A stretch of 64,000 nt of DNA from positions 124,001-188,000 of the forward strand of contig NZ_CVRB01000005.1 in assembly GCF_001048695.1 (NCBI RefSeq), written 5' to 3'. Made by a program: the position numbers and the translations under genes. A model generated the notes under the pieces. It had not been told where the DNA came from. It searched no databases and worked only from the letters and a program-made list of their open reading frames with translations. The stretch is from Neobacillus massiliamazoniensis. Lineage in GTDB: Bacteria > Bacillota > Bacilli > Bacillales > Cytobacillaceae. This document shows positions 43,881 to 52,282 of this stretch, one piece after another (position 1 is the first letter of the stretch; each line of letters starts with the position of its first letter).

Positions 43881-44903
43881 TTAATCCTTCATATTAACTG
43901 CATATCGCGCTGCGATGGTGTAAAATACTTCCTTGGGCTCCCAAGGTAGGTCTGGGTAAGTCGTGCCATGGCCTTCTTGCAGCACTCGCACGATCCCGTA
44001 AGACGCCTGATCAAAATCTTGATTGGGGTCTTCGTCGTACGGCAGGTTGTGGGAAGCAAAGGTACACCAGAATGCTGTGTCGACTCCAGCTTCTTCGAAA
44101 ACGTTAACGCTATCGTTAAAGTATTGACTCTGTTCGGACTCATCACGCTCGTAGCTGCCTGTCAGCCGAACTGCACGCGAACCGTCCCACTCGACGATGA
44201 ACATTCCGCGTGCGCCCAGATCGAATGCACCCTTGAAGGTCGTGCATCCGAACTCGGAGATCACCAGAGGCTTATTAGAGCTGGCCAGCTTCTTGATTGA
44301 ATCAGCATAGAGATCAGCAACCTCAGCAGAGTTGTAGGCGTCGACGGCGATGAAGTCGAAAGGTTCCCAGTTCACAGGTTCGGTAGGCAGGGCCGCGTAC
44401 GTAACACGACCCCTGAATCGGGCTCGCACGACGTCTATAGCACGTGCTAGGAAGCCGTTGAGCAGAGTCGGTAGTTTCGCGAACGCAGCACGGCTAACCG
44501 TCGGGTCGGACAAAGCCGCGAGGCGATCCGGCAGAGTCTCGCCGGGAAAGAAGCCGCGGGTAAAGAGCATGAGTTCGGCACCCGTTACCATGACCACCTC
44601 CGCCCCCGTAACCCGGAGGCGTTCGGCGCGTTCTGCACAGTCCGCGATCAAATCAAGCAACTCTTCTTTGTCAAGATCGTTTGTGAACGGTGAGAACCAT
44701 ACCTCGAGGCCTACTGCTGCTGCTGCTTGTGCAGCGATCTCCAGGCGAACGGGCTCTCCACCTGTCACTCGTACGGCAGTGCAATGCAGGTCGCGACATA
44801 TAATTTCCATCTCCCTGTACACTCTCGCCGCATCGAAATTGGGGTGTGTGCTGGTTCCTTCACTTAGGAATCCCGTGTCATACGTCACTCCACGCATGCG
44901 CAT
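43881..44903 (-). CDS. GC-rich TIM-barrel glycosidase-like protein of actinobacterial type
   Basis: A 340-residue protein: MRGVTYDTGF start, FDAARVYREMEIICRDLHC, VRVTGGEPVRLEIAAQAAAA, FIAVDAYNS, then KPLVISEFGC with a probable catalytic glutamate, and FIVEWDGS. The strand/helix rhythm and the EFG motif are those of glycoside-hydrolase-like TIM barrels. Close relatives in Streptomyces and some Bacillus carry the unsupported database name 'abortive infection protein'. Base composition is strikingly different: 37 of 60 bases are G/C at 44521-44580, against mostly A/T neighbours, and codons end in G/C. This strongly suggests recent acquisition from a high-GC donor. A GAAAGGAG ribosome site lies upstream. 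Confidence 0.7.
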   Translation of the reverse strand: MRMRGVTYDTGFLSEGTSTHPNFDAARVYREMEIICRDLHCTAVRVTGGEPVRLEIAAQAAAAVGLEVWFSPFTNDLDKEELLDLIADCAERAERLRVTGAEVVMVTGAELMLFTRGFFPGETLPDRLAALSDPTVSRAAFAKLPTLLNGFLARAIDVVRARFRGRVTYAALPTEPVNWEPFDFIAVDAYNSAEVADLYADSIKKLASSNKPLVISEFGCTTFKGAFDLGARGMFIVEWDGSRAVRLTGSYERDESEQSQYFNDSVNVFEEAGVDTAFWCTFASHNLPYDEDPNQDFDQASYGIVRVLQEGHGTTYPDLPWEPKEVFYTIAARYAVNMKD

Positions 44904-45249
44904 AATGGACTAACTCCTTTCGTTTTCAAAATACATGGAATGCCTCAAAGTTTTGTTACTAACAAAATAGGTATCCAAAAGTATATGCAAATAAAAGTAG
45001 ATAGTTAACTAAATTGTTACTTGATACACAGCCTTAAACTGACAGTTAGTTTAAGTACATGTCTTCACAATCTCTCACCAATATTAATATAAATATCCGA
45101 TTTAGTTTTGAAGTTTTATTCCATTTAATGGCCCGATTGTTGAATAAAAGCTAATGACGATTGTTTAACTAAACCGCCAGTTAGTTGAAAAAGAAAAAAG
45201 ATGGAATCTGGCATTAATCCCATCTTAAGTAAATTTAGTTCACATTTCA
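44904..45249. other. Intergenic stretch with short dispersed repeats
   Basis: No gene. It contains GTTAGTTTAAGTACATGTCT-TCACAATCTC near 45048, one of at least four copies of a short dispersed motif in the window, and GTTGAATAAAAGC/CCAGTTAGTTGAAAAAG words that look like relics of the same repeat family. Confidence 0.45.
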
Positions 45250-45384
45250 TTCGTATTGTGAATTTTAAAAACACTGTCACAAAATATACACACAAAACCT
45301 TCTAAATGTGGAATAAATCGCTGAACAACATTCCCACCTTTTGTTAAATTAATGTCAATATTGTAAAAAGGGGGAATTATTATA

Positions 45385-45561
45385 TTGTTCAAGCAAATTA
45401 CCGACACAAAAAATAACTTGTTAATAGTTATTAAAGCATTGAGAAATGAAATGATACTTACAGGAATGAAAGAAGGACTAACAAGTGAAAAGACATTAGC
45501 TATTAGTCAAAAACTTGATAAATATATCTCTAGGTACCAATCCATTCAATCTAATATTTAA
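45385..45561 (+). CDS. Spo0E-like aspartyl-phosphate phosphatase, copy 2
   Basis: A 58-residue paralogue of the gene at 17072, same length, with SQKLDKYISRYQ as the S-x-x-L-D signature. Start TTG 45385 after AAGGGGG; here no ATG exists near the 5' end, so TTG initiation is required. About 135 bp of upstream sequence is also shared with copy 1. It should dephosphorylate Spo0A~P or a related response regulator. Confidence 0.8.
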   Translation: MFKQITDTKNNLLIVIKALRNEMILTGMKEGLTSEKTLAISQKLDKYISRYQSIQSNI

Positions 45562-45683
45562 TATCGCAATATGGTTCTAAGTCGTTTTATGTTCGAAATG
45601 TTCATTAAGTCAATTCAATCCTTTTATTACCAGTAAGAATACATTTCCTAAAATGCTACAATTAGCATTAGAGGTGTTCTCAT

Positions 45684-46505
45684 ATGTTTGTATCTCCTAT
45701 GCTATTACACAAATCCGATCATTCTTTTGATGATGACTCATATATTACAGAATTAAAACTTGATGGCTTTCGTACAATTTGGACGAAGTTTGATAATAAA
45801 GTTAAAATTTACACTCGTCATAATACCGAGATTACATCTATGTTCCCCGAATTAACAAGGTTTCCTTTTCCAAATGGCACAGTTCTTGATGGTGAGATAA
45901 TTGTTGCTGACCTTCAAGGTAGACCGGACTTTGAAGCAGTTATGGAACGATTTAAGTCTAAGAAATCTGAACACAGAATTTCATTTTGTGTATTTGATAT
46001 AATTTACTTCAATGGTAATAAAATTACTAATCTACCTCTCCTTGAGAGAAAGGAGATTCTAGCAAAAGTTATTACTGAAGACACACCATTACTCAATAAA
46101 GTCCAATGGATTGAGGGAAATGGAGTTCAGTATTTTGAACTAATTAAGCAGCATGATCTTGAGGGTACTGTGCAGAAAAAATCTAACTCCAAATACCAAA
46201 TCAACAAGCGCTCTCATGATTGGTTAAAAGTGATAAATTACAAGTATGATAATGTTTATATATTTGGGTTGCGTAAAAACGAATTTGGACTACTCCTAAC
46301 CTTTGAAGATGGTAAATATGCTGGCTTAATGGAGTTTGTAACCCCACATGCTAGAAAAGAATTTTACCAACAATACAAAGAATTTATTATTGAAGATGAT
46401 GAAAAATTTATTTATCTAGATCCAAAAATGAAAATCAAGGTAAAATATAGAAACTTAACAAAAAACGGTCAACTTAGAATACCCTCATTTGTGGAGTGGT
46501 TATAA
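45684..46505 (+). CDS. ATP-dependent DNA ligase (stand-alone)
   Basis: A 273-residue ligase. Motif I ELKLDGFR places the AMP-accepting lysine at residue 24, motif III is VLDGEII, motif IV is DLEGTVQKK and motif V is WLKVINYKYDNVYIFG, followed by a short OB domain ending KVKYRNLTKNGQLRIPSF. It lacks the primase and nuclease domains of LigD, and no ku gene is in the window. It could act in repair or derive from a phage/plasmid. The ribosome site is AGAGGTG. It is monocistronic. Confidence 0.88.
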   Translation: MFVSPMLLHKSDHSFDDDSYITELKLDGFRTIWTKFDNKVKIYTRHNTEITSMFPELTRFPFPNGTVLDGEIIVADLQGRPDFEAVMERFKSKKSEHRISFCVFDIIYFNGNKITNLPLLERKEILAKVITEDTPLLNKVQWIEGNGVQYFELIKQHDLEGTVQKKSNSKYQINKRSHDWLKVINYKYDNVYIFGLRKNEFGLLLTFEDGKYAGLMEFVTPHARKEFYQQYKEFIIEDDEKFIYLDPKMKIKVKYRNLTKNGQLRIPSFVEWL

Positions 46506-46652
46506 CTCCACTTTTTTTTAATTGCTTCGTAATATAAGTCAATTGCGAAGTTAATATACAGCTTCTTCTTCAACTGCCATATAGTTAAATAACAATAAAT
46601 AAAAAAGGACTGCCCAAACATCCCATTTGATGTGTAATTAATGCCAACATTC

Positions 46653-46823
46653 TTATTTTTTTGATGAAAATTCATTTGAAATTGTCAAAATAACCCCAAA
46701 AATAATAAGTAATCCTATAATCCAAGAACCATTCTTATCTATGAACATTTGAATTAACCATCCAACAAAAGCAATTCCCCAACAAATGAACTTAAAAATT
46801 CTAAATTTAACATTATCTATCAC
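46653..46823 (-). CDS. Small membrane protein (56 aa)
   Basis: GTG start at 46823; encodes MIDNVKFRIFKFICWGIAFV, GWLIQMFIDKNGSWIIGLLI and IFGVILTISNEFSSKK: two membrane helices with a short polar loop, typical of small Bacillus membrane proteins. The ribosome site is weak (AGAAGAT). The family is not recognised. Confidence 0.5.
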   Translation of the reverse strand: MIDNVKFRIFKFICWGIAFVGWLIQMFIDKNGSWIIGLLIIFGVILTISNEFSSKK

Positions 46824-46970
46824 AACTATCTTCTGCCTTTCAACTACTCTTTTTCCTCTTTACTGAAAGAAGATTCAATCTAAAAGTCAGTTCTTTTTCA
46901 ATTTAATATTTTGATAAAAAGTGAATGCCCTTATTATGCAATAGCACCCTTTAGCTTAATAAGAAATTTA

Positions 46971-47216
46971 TTAGTATAAAAATAATAACTTTCCAAGCCT
47001 ATAAGCATCAAACAATAGTAAAAAAGAAAAACAAATAATTAGTAAATATAAAAACGACTTGGGCAATTTTTGTTTAAGGATAAAAATTGTATTAAAAAGG
47101 ATTCCCAAGCCTACTATAAATTGCGATAACAGAAAGATAACTTCGTTATGATTAAAGAAGCATAAGGTATTAAGACCCATTCCAATGATAAAGAGAGATA
47201 AGATAAAATATTTCAC
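46971..47216 (-). CDS. Small membrane protein (81 aa)
   Basis: Three hydrophobic segments (FILSLFIIGMGLNTLCFF, VIFLLSQFIVGLGILFNTIF, FLYLLIICFSFLLLFDAY) and no other feature. It lies in a string of short membrane-protein genes on the minus strand between 46.6 and 47.8 kb. There is no recognised family and the ribosome site (CAGGTG) is fair. Confidence 0.5.
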   Translation of the reverse strand: MKYFILSLFIIGMGLNTLCFFNHNEVIFLLSQFIVGLGILFNTIFILKQKLPKSFLYLLIICFSFLLLFDAYRLGKLLFLY

Positions 47217-47466
47217 CTGACTCCCACCAATTCCTCATATATTTATATATACTTACTAATTCTTTTGGAACATTAAGAATTCCTTCTTCCATTAACCTGC
47301 CACTATAGTTAAGTACATCTCTTCACAATCTCTGTTTTTTTACATAAAGGTCCAAATTCAACCACCAAGTGTTATTTAAGAATATGGTCCTAAACATAAA
47401 GATAGAGCACAATTCTTGCTGCAGAATTGAGTCCTTTAGTTGGACAAGCACATCTTTTATATCTTG

Positions 47467-47805
47467 TTATCTAATTTTTGACCGATCTATGTAATTGAAG
47501 ACTAATCCAATAATATAGCCTATTAAACCAATAACTAAGATATCACCGCCATTTTTCATAAAGGGATTTGATAAAAAGATCGATCTTATACTATTATTTT
47601 GAAAAAATGAGTTAAAAAAAGGTGTTGTTGACAAAAGATGTAACAAAACATAAAAAAGGATCATCTGCCAACTTACAATTGCGGATTCCTTAAATATGAA
47701 TTTTTGACGTTCAGCTCTTTTTATCAATCCTCCACTGTCACCTGAAATAATTCGCATAATTATAAAGAATACAAGATAAATAATTATTAGTAAGATAAAT
47801 TTCAA
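47467..47805 (-). CDS. Membrane protein of unknown function (112 aa)
   Basis: N-terminal helix (FILLIIIYLVFFIIMRII), a basic loop (KRAERQKFIF), a second helix (IVSWQMILFYVLLHLL) and a third near the C terminus (ILVIGLIGYIIGLVFNYI). The topology suggests a small integral membrane protein of the kind often annotated DUF3899-like; the family call is uncertain. GGGGACAGAGGAT upstream contains a plausible ribosome site. Confidence 0.5.
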   Translation of the reverse strand: MKFILLIIIYLVFFIIMRIISGDSGGLIKRAERQKFIFKESAIVSWQMILFYVLLHLLSTTPFFNSFFQNNSIRSIFLSNPFMKNGGDILVIGLIGYIIGLVFNYIDRSKIR

Positions 47806-48002
47806 TATCCTCTGTCCCCTTTTAATGAAAATTACTGTTTTACTTTCATCCTAAATCGTAAAATATTTATATTTTAACGACTAGGTAGTGTAGTCATTTC
47901 TTTAATCCACATTTGAATATCCTTATTTTTGGACTTCATTAGGACAATCGAATTGTCCAATTGTGTATCTATTATCCATTATAAATTCCCCTCACATTTC
48001 TC

Positions 48003-48233
48003 GAGGATACAGGACTGGGGTTTAAGAGAAGCAAAGACCTTGTAATTATTAGTATTGTTAGTAAAAAAAGAACGGTCAAACAGAAAGAAACCTTATACTC
48101 ACTTCATGCCCATAATCTTGAATCTGATTGTGGGATTTCACCACAAGATTTGATCGTTTCTATAACAGAAAACAGCGATGCCGACTGGAGTTTCGGACTA
48201 GGAGAAGCACAATTTCTAACAGGTTCATTATAG
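48003..48233 (+). pseudogene. Tautomerase-family protein, 5'-truncated
   Basis: The open frame reads EDTGLGFKRSKDLVIISIVS, KKRTVKQKETLYSLHAHNLE and CGISPQDLIVSITENSDADW before a stop, the C-terminal two thirds of a 4-oxalocrotonate-tautomerase-like protein. The N-terminal part with the catalytic Pro1 is missing and there is no start. It lies 37 bp before the YbfB-type transporter, its usual operon partner. Confidence 0.75.
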
Positions 48234-48269
48234 CTTATAAAGATATGCTTTATATTTGGAGGTTTTAAA

Positions 48270-49466
48270 TTGAAGAAGCAAACTTATCTTTTTTTAATAG
48301 GAGGAATATTTTCTTTAATCATTGCCATGGGGATTGGAAGATTTGCCTATACTCCCATTCTACCACTTATGCAAAAGGATCTTTCTTTTTCAAATACAGT
48401 TGCTGGTTATATTGCCTCAAGTAATTACGCAGGATATTTGCTTGGAGCAATTATAGCAGGAGCCATACCTTTGAAGAAGTATCGAGTGATTTCCTTAAGA
48501 ATAAGTCTAATCATCAGTATCTTAACCACTGCCCTAATGGGACTAACATACTCGCATTTCCTTTGGTATGTACTTCGATTTTTATCGGGGGTTTCCAGTG
48601 CTTATGTGTTGGTTCTAGCCTCTGGTATCGTGTTAGATAAACTTGCTGCTATAAACAAAACGAGTTGGTCTGGTTTATTTTATGGAGGGGTAGGTTTGGG
48701 AATCTGTTTATCCAGTCTATGTATTCCGAGTTTAAACCAATTATATCAATGGGAAGGAACTTGGACAGGACTAGGTATTGTTAGTGGAATCCTTGCTTTC
48801 TTCGTATGGATCTGGCTAGATGATAATTCAAACGCTGTTGAGATGAAAGCTAAACAAGAAATTTTTGCAGAAGTCCCTCCCACTAAATGGCTCCTATGGT
48901 TGATTATTGCATATGGTTTAGAAGGATTGGGTTACATTGTTACAGGTACGTTTATCGTATCTATCGCTGAAAAGACCCCATTCTTTCATAAAAATGCCAC
49001 CATAGTTTGGATGATGGTTGGATTGGCTGCGATTCCATCTTGTCTCATCTGGTCTATACTAGCTAAAAAATGGGGATACGTTAAATCTTTAGTTCTTGCA
49101 ATGGCATTGCAATCCTTAGGTATGGCGATGCCAGCCTTTTGGATTTCTAAAACTAGTTTTATCATAAGCGCTTTATTATTTGGAGCCACGTTTATGGGTA
49201 TCACAACGCTTGCTACAACATTTGGACGACAAATGAATCCATCTAATAGCAGTAGAACGATTGGCATTCTGACCGCTATTTATGCAATTGGACAGTTGAT
49301 AGGACCAATCCTTGCTGGGTTCTTATCAACATTCACTCATAATTTTAATACTGCTTTGATTGGAGCATCTTGTGTCGTTTTAATTGGGGCGGGAATGCTT
49401 TTAAATGGAATTCAATTTGAAAGGAAATCTAAAGGAATATTAAGTGAAAATAATTACGATTTGTGA
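48270..49466 (+). CDS. YbfB/YjiJ-family MFS transporter
   Basis: A 398-residue, 12-helix major-facilitator protein. The start LIIAMGIGRFAYTPILPLMQ is characteristic of the YbfB/YjiJ group, whose substrates are unknown. TTG start at 48270 after TTGGAGG. It is flanked by a decayed tautomerase upstream and a decayed nitronate monooxygenase downstream, so it is the surviving member of a former small operon. Confidence 0.85.
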   Translation: MKKQTYLFLIGGIFSLIIAMGIGRFAYTPILPLMQKDLSFSNTVAGYIASSNYAGYLLGAIIAGAIPLKKYRVISLRISLIISILTTALMGLTYSHFLWYVLRFLSGVSSAYVLVLASGIVLDKLAAINKTSWSGLFYGGVGLGICLSSLCIPSLNQLYQWEGTWTGLGIVSGILAFFVWIWLDDNSNAVEMKAKQEIFAEVPPTKWLLWLIIAYGLEGLGYIVTGTFIVSIAEKTPFFHKNATIVWMMVGLAAIPSCLIWSILAKKWGYVKSLVLAMALQSLGMAMPAFWISKTSFIISALLFGATFMGITTLATTFGRQMNPSNSSRTIGILTAIYAIGQLIGPILAGFLSTFTHNFNTALIGASCVVLIGAGMLLNGIQFERKSKGILSENNYDL

Positions 49467-49470
49467 AATT

Positions 49471-49592
49471 ATGTTAAATAATAAAATAACAGAATTTTGA
49501 AAGTTGAGTATCCGATAATACAAGCTCCAATGGCTGGCGAAGTAACCACTTCGAAATTAGTGGCGGAGGTTTCAAATTCTTGGGGTCTAGGA
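49471..49592 (+). pseudogene. Nitronate monooxygenase N-terminal relic
   Basis: MLNNKITEF, a frameshift, then VEYPIIQAPMAGEVTTSKLV and AEVSNSWGLG: the first 40 residues of a nitronate monooxygenase/2-nitropropane dioxygenase, after which the similarity stops. The rest of the gene is deleted. Confidence 0.7.
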
Positions 49593-49866
49593 AAAGACAC
49601 TTTCTTCCAATTTTTGTTTTTACTTTGTTAAACTAACCTGCCCTTTCGTATATTGGAATAAACCTTTTCTTTATAACTTTACTGCAAATTAAGATATTGT
49701 TAAGAGTTTTTCTTTATGATGATTATGGGAAGGATGGCAAGTGTGGTCGTCATTGTATTTGGCGTAGGTGGGGCCGATACATGGGATAGATGGAAATAAA
49801 TAAGCATATACCCTTAATACGGGTAAAAGTTCATTTATCATATTTTAAAAAAGGTGGTATGATATT

Positions 49867-50058
49867 ATGACTATTTTAAAAGATCTTATTATCAGAGGTG
49901 TATTAGTTGTTGCAATAAATGATGCCATTATATTTTACTGGATTAGTAAACATTCTCGGAAAATAACATTGCCTTTAGCAATTGGGATTATAGTAATCAC
50001 ATGTATCGCATTAGTAATTAATATTTGGTATTGTCTTTATCGAAACGGAATTATATAA
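49867..50058 (+). CDS. Small membrane protein (63 aa)
   Basis: Two membrane helices (LIIRGVLVVAINDAIIFYWI and PLAIGIIVITCIALVINIWY) with a basic loop (SKHSRKI). AAGGTGG precedes the ATG and a terminator follows, which supports a real gene. The family is not recognised. Confidence 0.55.
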   Translation: MTILKDLIIRGVLVVAINDAIIFYWISKHSRKITLPLAIGIIVITCIALVINIWYCLYRNGII

Positions 50059-50081
50059 ACGCATTTTTCTTTTAAAGTGTA

Positions 50082-50116
50082 TTAAATGGTGAGCAAATAA
50101 CTCACCATTTAATTTT
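50082..50116 (+). terminator. Terminator after the 63-residue gene
   Basis: TTAAATGGTGAG (50082-50093) pairs with CTCACCATTTAA (50101-50112), then TTTT. Confidence 0.75.
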
Positions 50117-50294
50117 AAATAATATTTCAACATTGTATTAAAACATATCTTAATTTATAAATATTTGTTTTCAACTTTCCCCATTTTTATCGATAATATC
50201 AAACCTATGGGATACATGGAACTTTTATAAGTCAATAGACGCAGAATGAACAAATTGTGCATTTGAACTGACCTCTAGTTGAACAAAAAATACA

Positions 50295-50552
50295 TTGCCC
50301 TTCTTTAAGATATGCGCCCGTTTGCTGAATATCGTTATTAAAGTAAAGCCCCCTTTAGTTTACACAGATACTATGTTTACACAAATACTTCATGCTAAAT
50401 GTTTTATTTATAAACCTCAATTTATTAAAGATAGAGGAACTTATGAAGAGATAGTTAACAAATATCCTGACTACAAAAGTTCAATTATTGTATCTGATAA
50501 TCCAATTACAGACTTAGAAGTTGTATCTGTCCCTAAACCAAACAAAAATTAG
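50295..50552 (+). other. Possible gene fragment (85 codons)
   Basis: The second part (FTQILHAKCFIYKPQFIKDR, GTYEEIVNKYPDYKSSIIVS) is protein-like, but the beginning coincides with degenerate intergenic repeat sequence and has no ribosome site. Probably the tail of a lost gene; the family is not recognised. Confidence 0.25.
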
Positions 50553-50860
50553 AGTATTACAATATTAACCAAATAAATACTGAAACCACTTGTATAAGAG
50601 ATTTTTTCAAAATACATTGTGTGTTGCTCCGTGCGATTCACACTTAAGAAATACCTTTATAAAGGGATTTTTTAGAATTCTGTTGTACGACTATTTGTAC
50701 TGAACAGAATCGATGTTTTTTACTCCTTTAACATAGTAAATCAATAAAAACAAAAAATACTTACTTAATAAGTGGCTTTACCTTTTTTGTTCGTTCAAAA
50801 ACTTGCCATACACCGATAATATTTTTGATAAAAAGTTCCGAAAATATGTATAATTAAGGT
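50553..50860. other. Intergenic stretch, no gene seen
   Basis: AT-rich DNA upstream of the universal stress gene. It contains two near-repeats of an ATAAAGGGATTTTTT-like word. A TATAAT-type -10 (GTATAATTAAGG) lies just before the usp ribosome site. Confidence 0.4.
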
Positions 50861-50875
50861 AAGGAGGAGATAAAC

Positions 50876-51325
50876 ATGGAGCTTGAATATAAAAATATTT
50901 TAGTGGCTATAGATGGTTCTCATGAAGCAAAGTGGGCTTTTGAAGAAGCTGTCAAAATTGCAAAAGACAATAATGCGAAGCTTTTACTAGTCCATATCAT
51001 TGAAGAAATAGGATTAGGCTCTTTTGAAAGTTATGAATTAATAATTACAAAAAGAGTTGAAAGTTCTATATTTGAGATGCTTGAAAGCTATAGAACAAAT
51101 GCCGTTAATGCTGGTGTTTCAGAAGTTGAGTATCTAATTGAATATGGTTCTCCTAAAAACATTATCCCAATGGGTATTGCTAAACAAAACAACTGTGATT
51201 TAGTTATTTGCGGAGCAACCGGTGTAAACGCCGTTGAAAGGTTTTTTATCGGCAGCGTATCAGAAAATATCGCTAGGTACGCTCCATGTGATGTTTTAAT
51301 TGTACGTAATCAAGAAAATAATTAA
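50876..51325 (+). CDS. Universal stress protein (UspA family)
   Basis: A 149-residue nucleotide-binding alpha/beta protein. It starts with ILVAIDGSHEAKWAFEEA and contains the ATP-binding loop GATGVNAVERFFIGSVSENI (G-x2-G-x9-GS), so it belongs to the ATP-binding Usp class. AAGGAGGAG lies 7 bases before the ATG. It is monocistronic, with a short terminator at about 51405. Confidence 0.9.
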   Translation: MELEYKNILVAIDGSHEAKWAFEEAVKIAKDNNAKLLLVHIIEEIGLGSFESYELIITKRVESSIFEMLESYRTNAVNAGVSEVEYLIEYGSPKNIIPMGIAKQNNCDLVICGATGVNAVERFFIGSVSENIARYAPCDVLIVRNQENN

Positions 51326-51404
51326 GAAACCAAAAGAGATTCCGTTTCCTATCACTAAACGTGAATTTACAGCTAAAAATGGAAAGTAATATGCAAAACA
51401 ATTT

Positions 51405-51432
51405 GCACCGTATTTGTGGTGCTTTTTGTTTT
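51405..51432 (+). terminator. Terminator of the universal stress gene
   Basis: GCACC (51405-51409) pairs with GGTGC (51418-51422), followed by TTTTTGTTTTT. Short stem but strong U tract. Confidence 0.55.
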
Positions 51433-51555
51433 TGAAAAAATAAAATAGCCTAGCTCCGCTTGAAACTAAGCTATTCCCTGTATTTATTTTGGAGTTTATT
51501 TAACTAAAGCCCTGTTACTTTAAGTACAATCCTTTACAATTTTGATTCCCGCAAA

Positions 51556-51762
51556 TCACATAAAATATTTACGCAAAAGAACTACCCCAACAATTATGAT
51601 TACAAAAACCCACGAAATTGGATTTGCCCAGTTGACTGTCCATCCAATTCCAAATGCTTTTTGAACTAAAAAATTAGAATCCTCTTTATTATAGTAGAAG
51701 AAAGCACCTTTCAGTTTTCTATATTCATCAATTTCGTCTTTTTTCCATTTTCTTTTTGACAT
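51556..51762 (-). CDS. DUF5808-like small membrane protein
   Basis: A 68-residue protein with a basic N terminus, then FYYNKEDSNFLVQKAFGIGW and TVNWANPISWV, the DUF5808 pattern, ending in one membrane helix (VFVIIIVGVVLLRKYF). A ribosome site (AAAGGTAAAAAAG) precedes the ATG. The function of the family is not known. Confidence 0.65.
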   Translation of the reverse strand: MSKRKWKKDEIDEYRKLKGAFFYYNKEDSNFLVQKAFGIGWTVNWANPISWVFVIIIVGVVLLRKYFM

Positions 51763-52000
51763 ACTTTTTTACCTTTCTATTTTTGTTTCTGTTTTTTTTT
51801 AAGTTATTTCAGTACTTTCAACTTTTTAAATTCAAATATATCGATTAAGTATTAAATAAATATACATCATTCTTATTATGCAAACCTGATTCGTTACTTC
51901 AATAAGAAAAATGCGTCTCCACTATTGTAGAAAAGCACCCTAAAATAGAAATTAGCGCTGTCCCTCGTTTCAGGAAAGCACCCTTTTGTTGAAAAAGATA

Positions 52001-52237
52001 TCAACTACAGACGATACCAAAAATTATTTTAAATTGCTTACGGCCTTTCTTTACTCGCTTAAGTCCTTCTTTTAAATCAAGTATTAAAACGGTTTTTCCA
52101 ATCCAAAATCTTAAATACAGAGAGTGGAATTTTAATGGTCCTTTTATTCCTTTCTCCTCATATTCAGTCCCATCTTCTAACTCTGTTTTGGTTCTTATTA
52201 ACCACGTATTGCCTATTCCAAACTCAACAAATTTCAA
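52001..52237 (-). CDS. DUF3977 family protein
   Basis: A 78-residue protein matching the DUF3977 pattern of Bacillus (MKFVEFGIGNTWLIRTKTEL, EDGTEYEEKGIKGPLKFHSL, YLRFWIGKTVLILDLKEG). Soluble, with no catalytic motif. The function is unknown. It follows the cyclase gene region on the same strand without overlap. Confidence 0.75.
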   Translation of the reverse strand: MKFVEFGIGNTWLIRTKTELEDGTEYEEKGIKGPLKFHSLYLRFWIGKTVLILDLKEGLKRVKKGRKQFKIIFGIVCS

Positions 52238-52282
52238 GATTATCTAAAAAGTTGCTCAATACTAAAAGATCCCAAGTAAGAG

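Noticed and set aside
44350..44913. 187-codon plus-strand frame opposite the GC-rich gene
   Set aside because: Arg/Ser-rich low-quality sequence without a ribosome site; long antisense frames are expected in GC-rich DNA. The minus-strand frame has the real protein features.
47942..47958. Small palindrome GGACAATCGAATTGTCC as an operator
   Set aside because: Single occurrence about 45 bp before a truncated gene; nothing ties it to a regulator.
49716..49799. Short frame MMIMGRMASVVVIVFGVGGA
   Set aside because: Only about 27 codons, no ribosome site; cannot be told from chance or a scrap.
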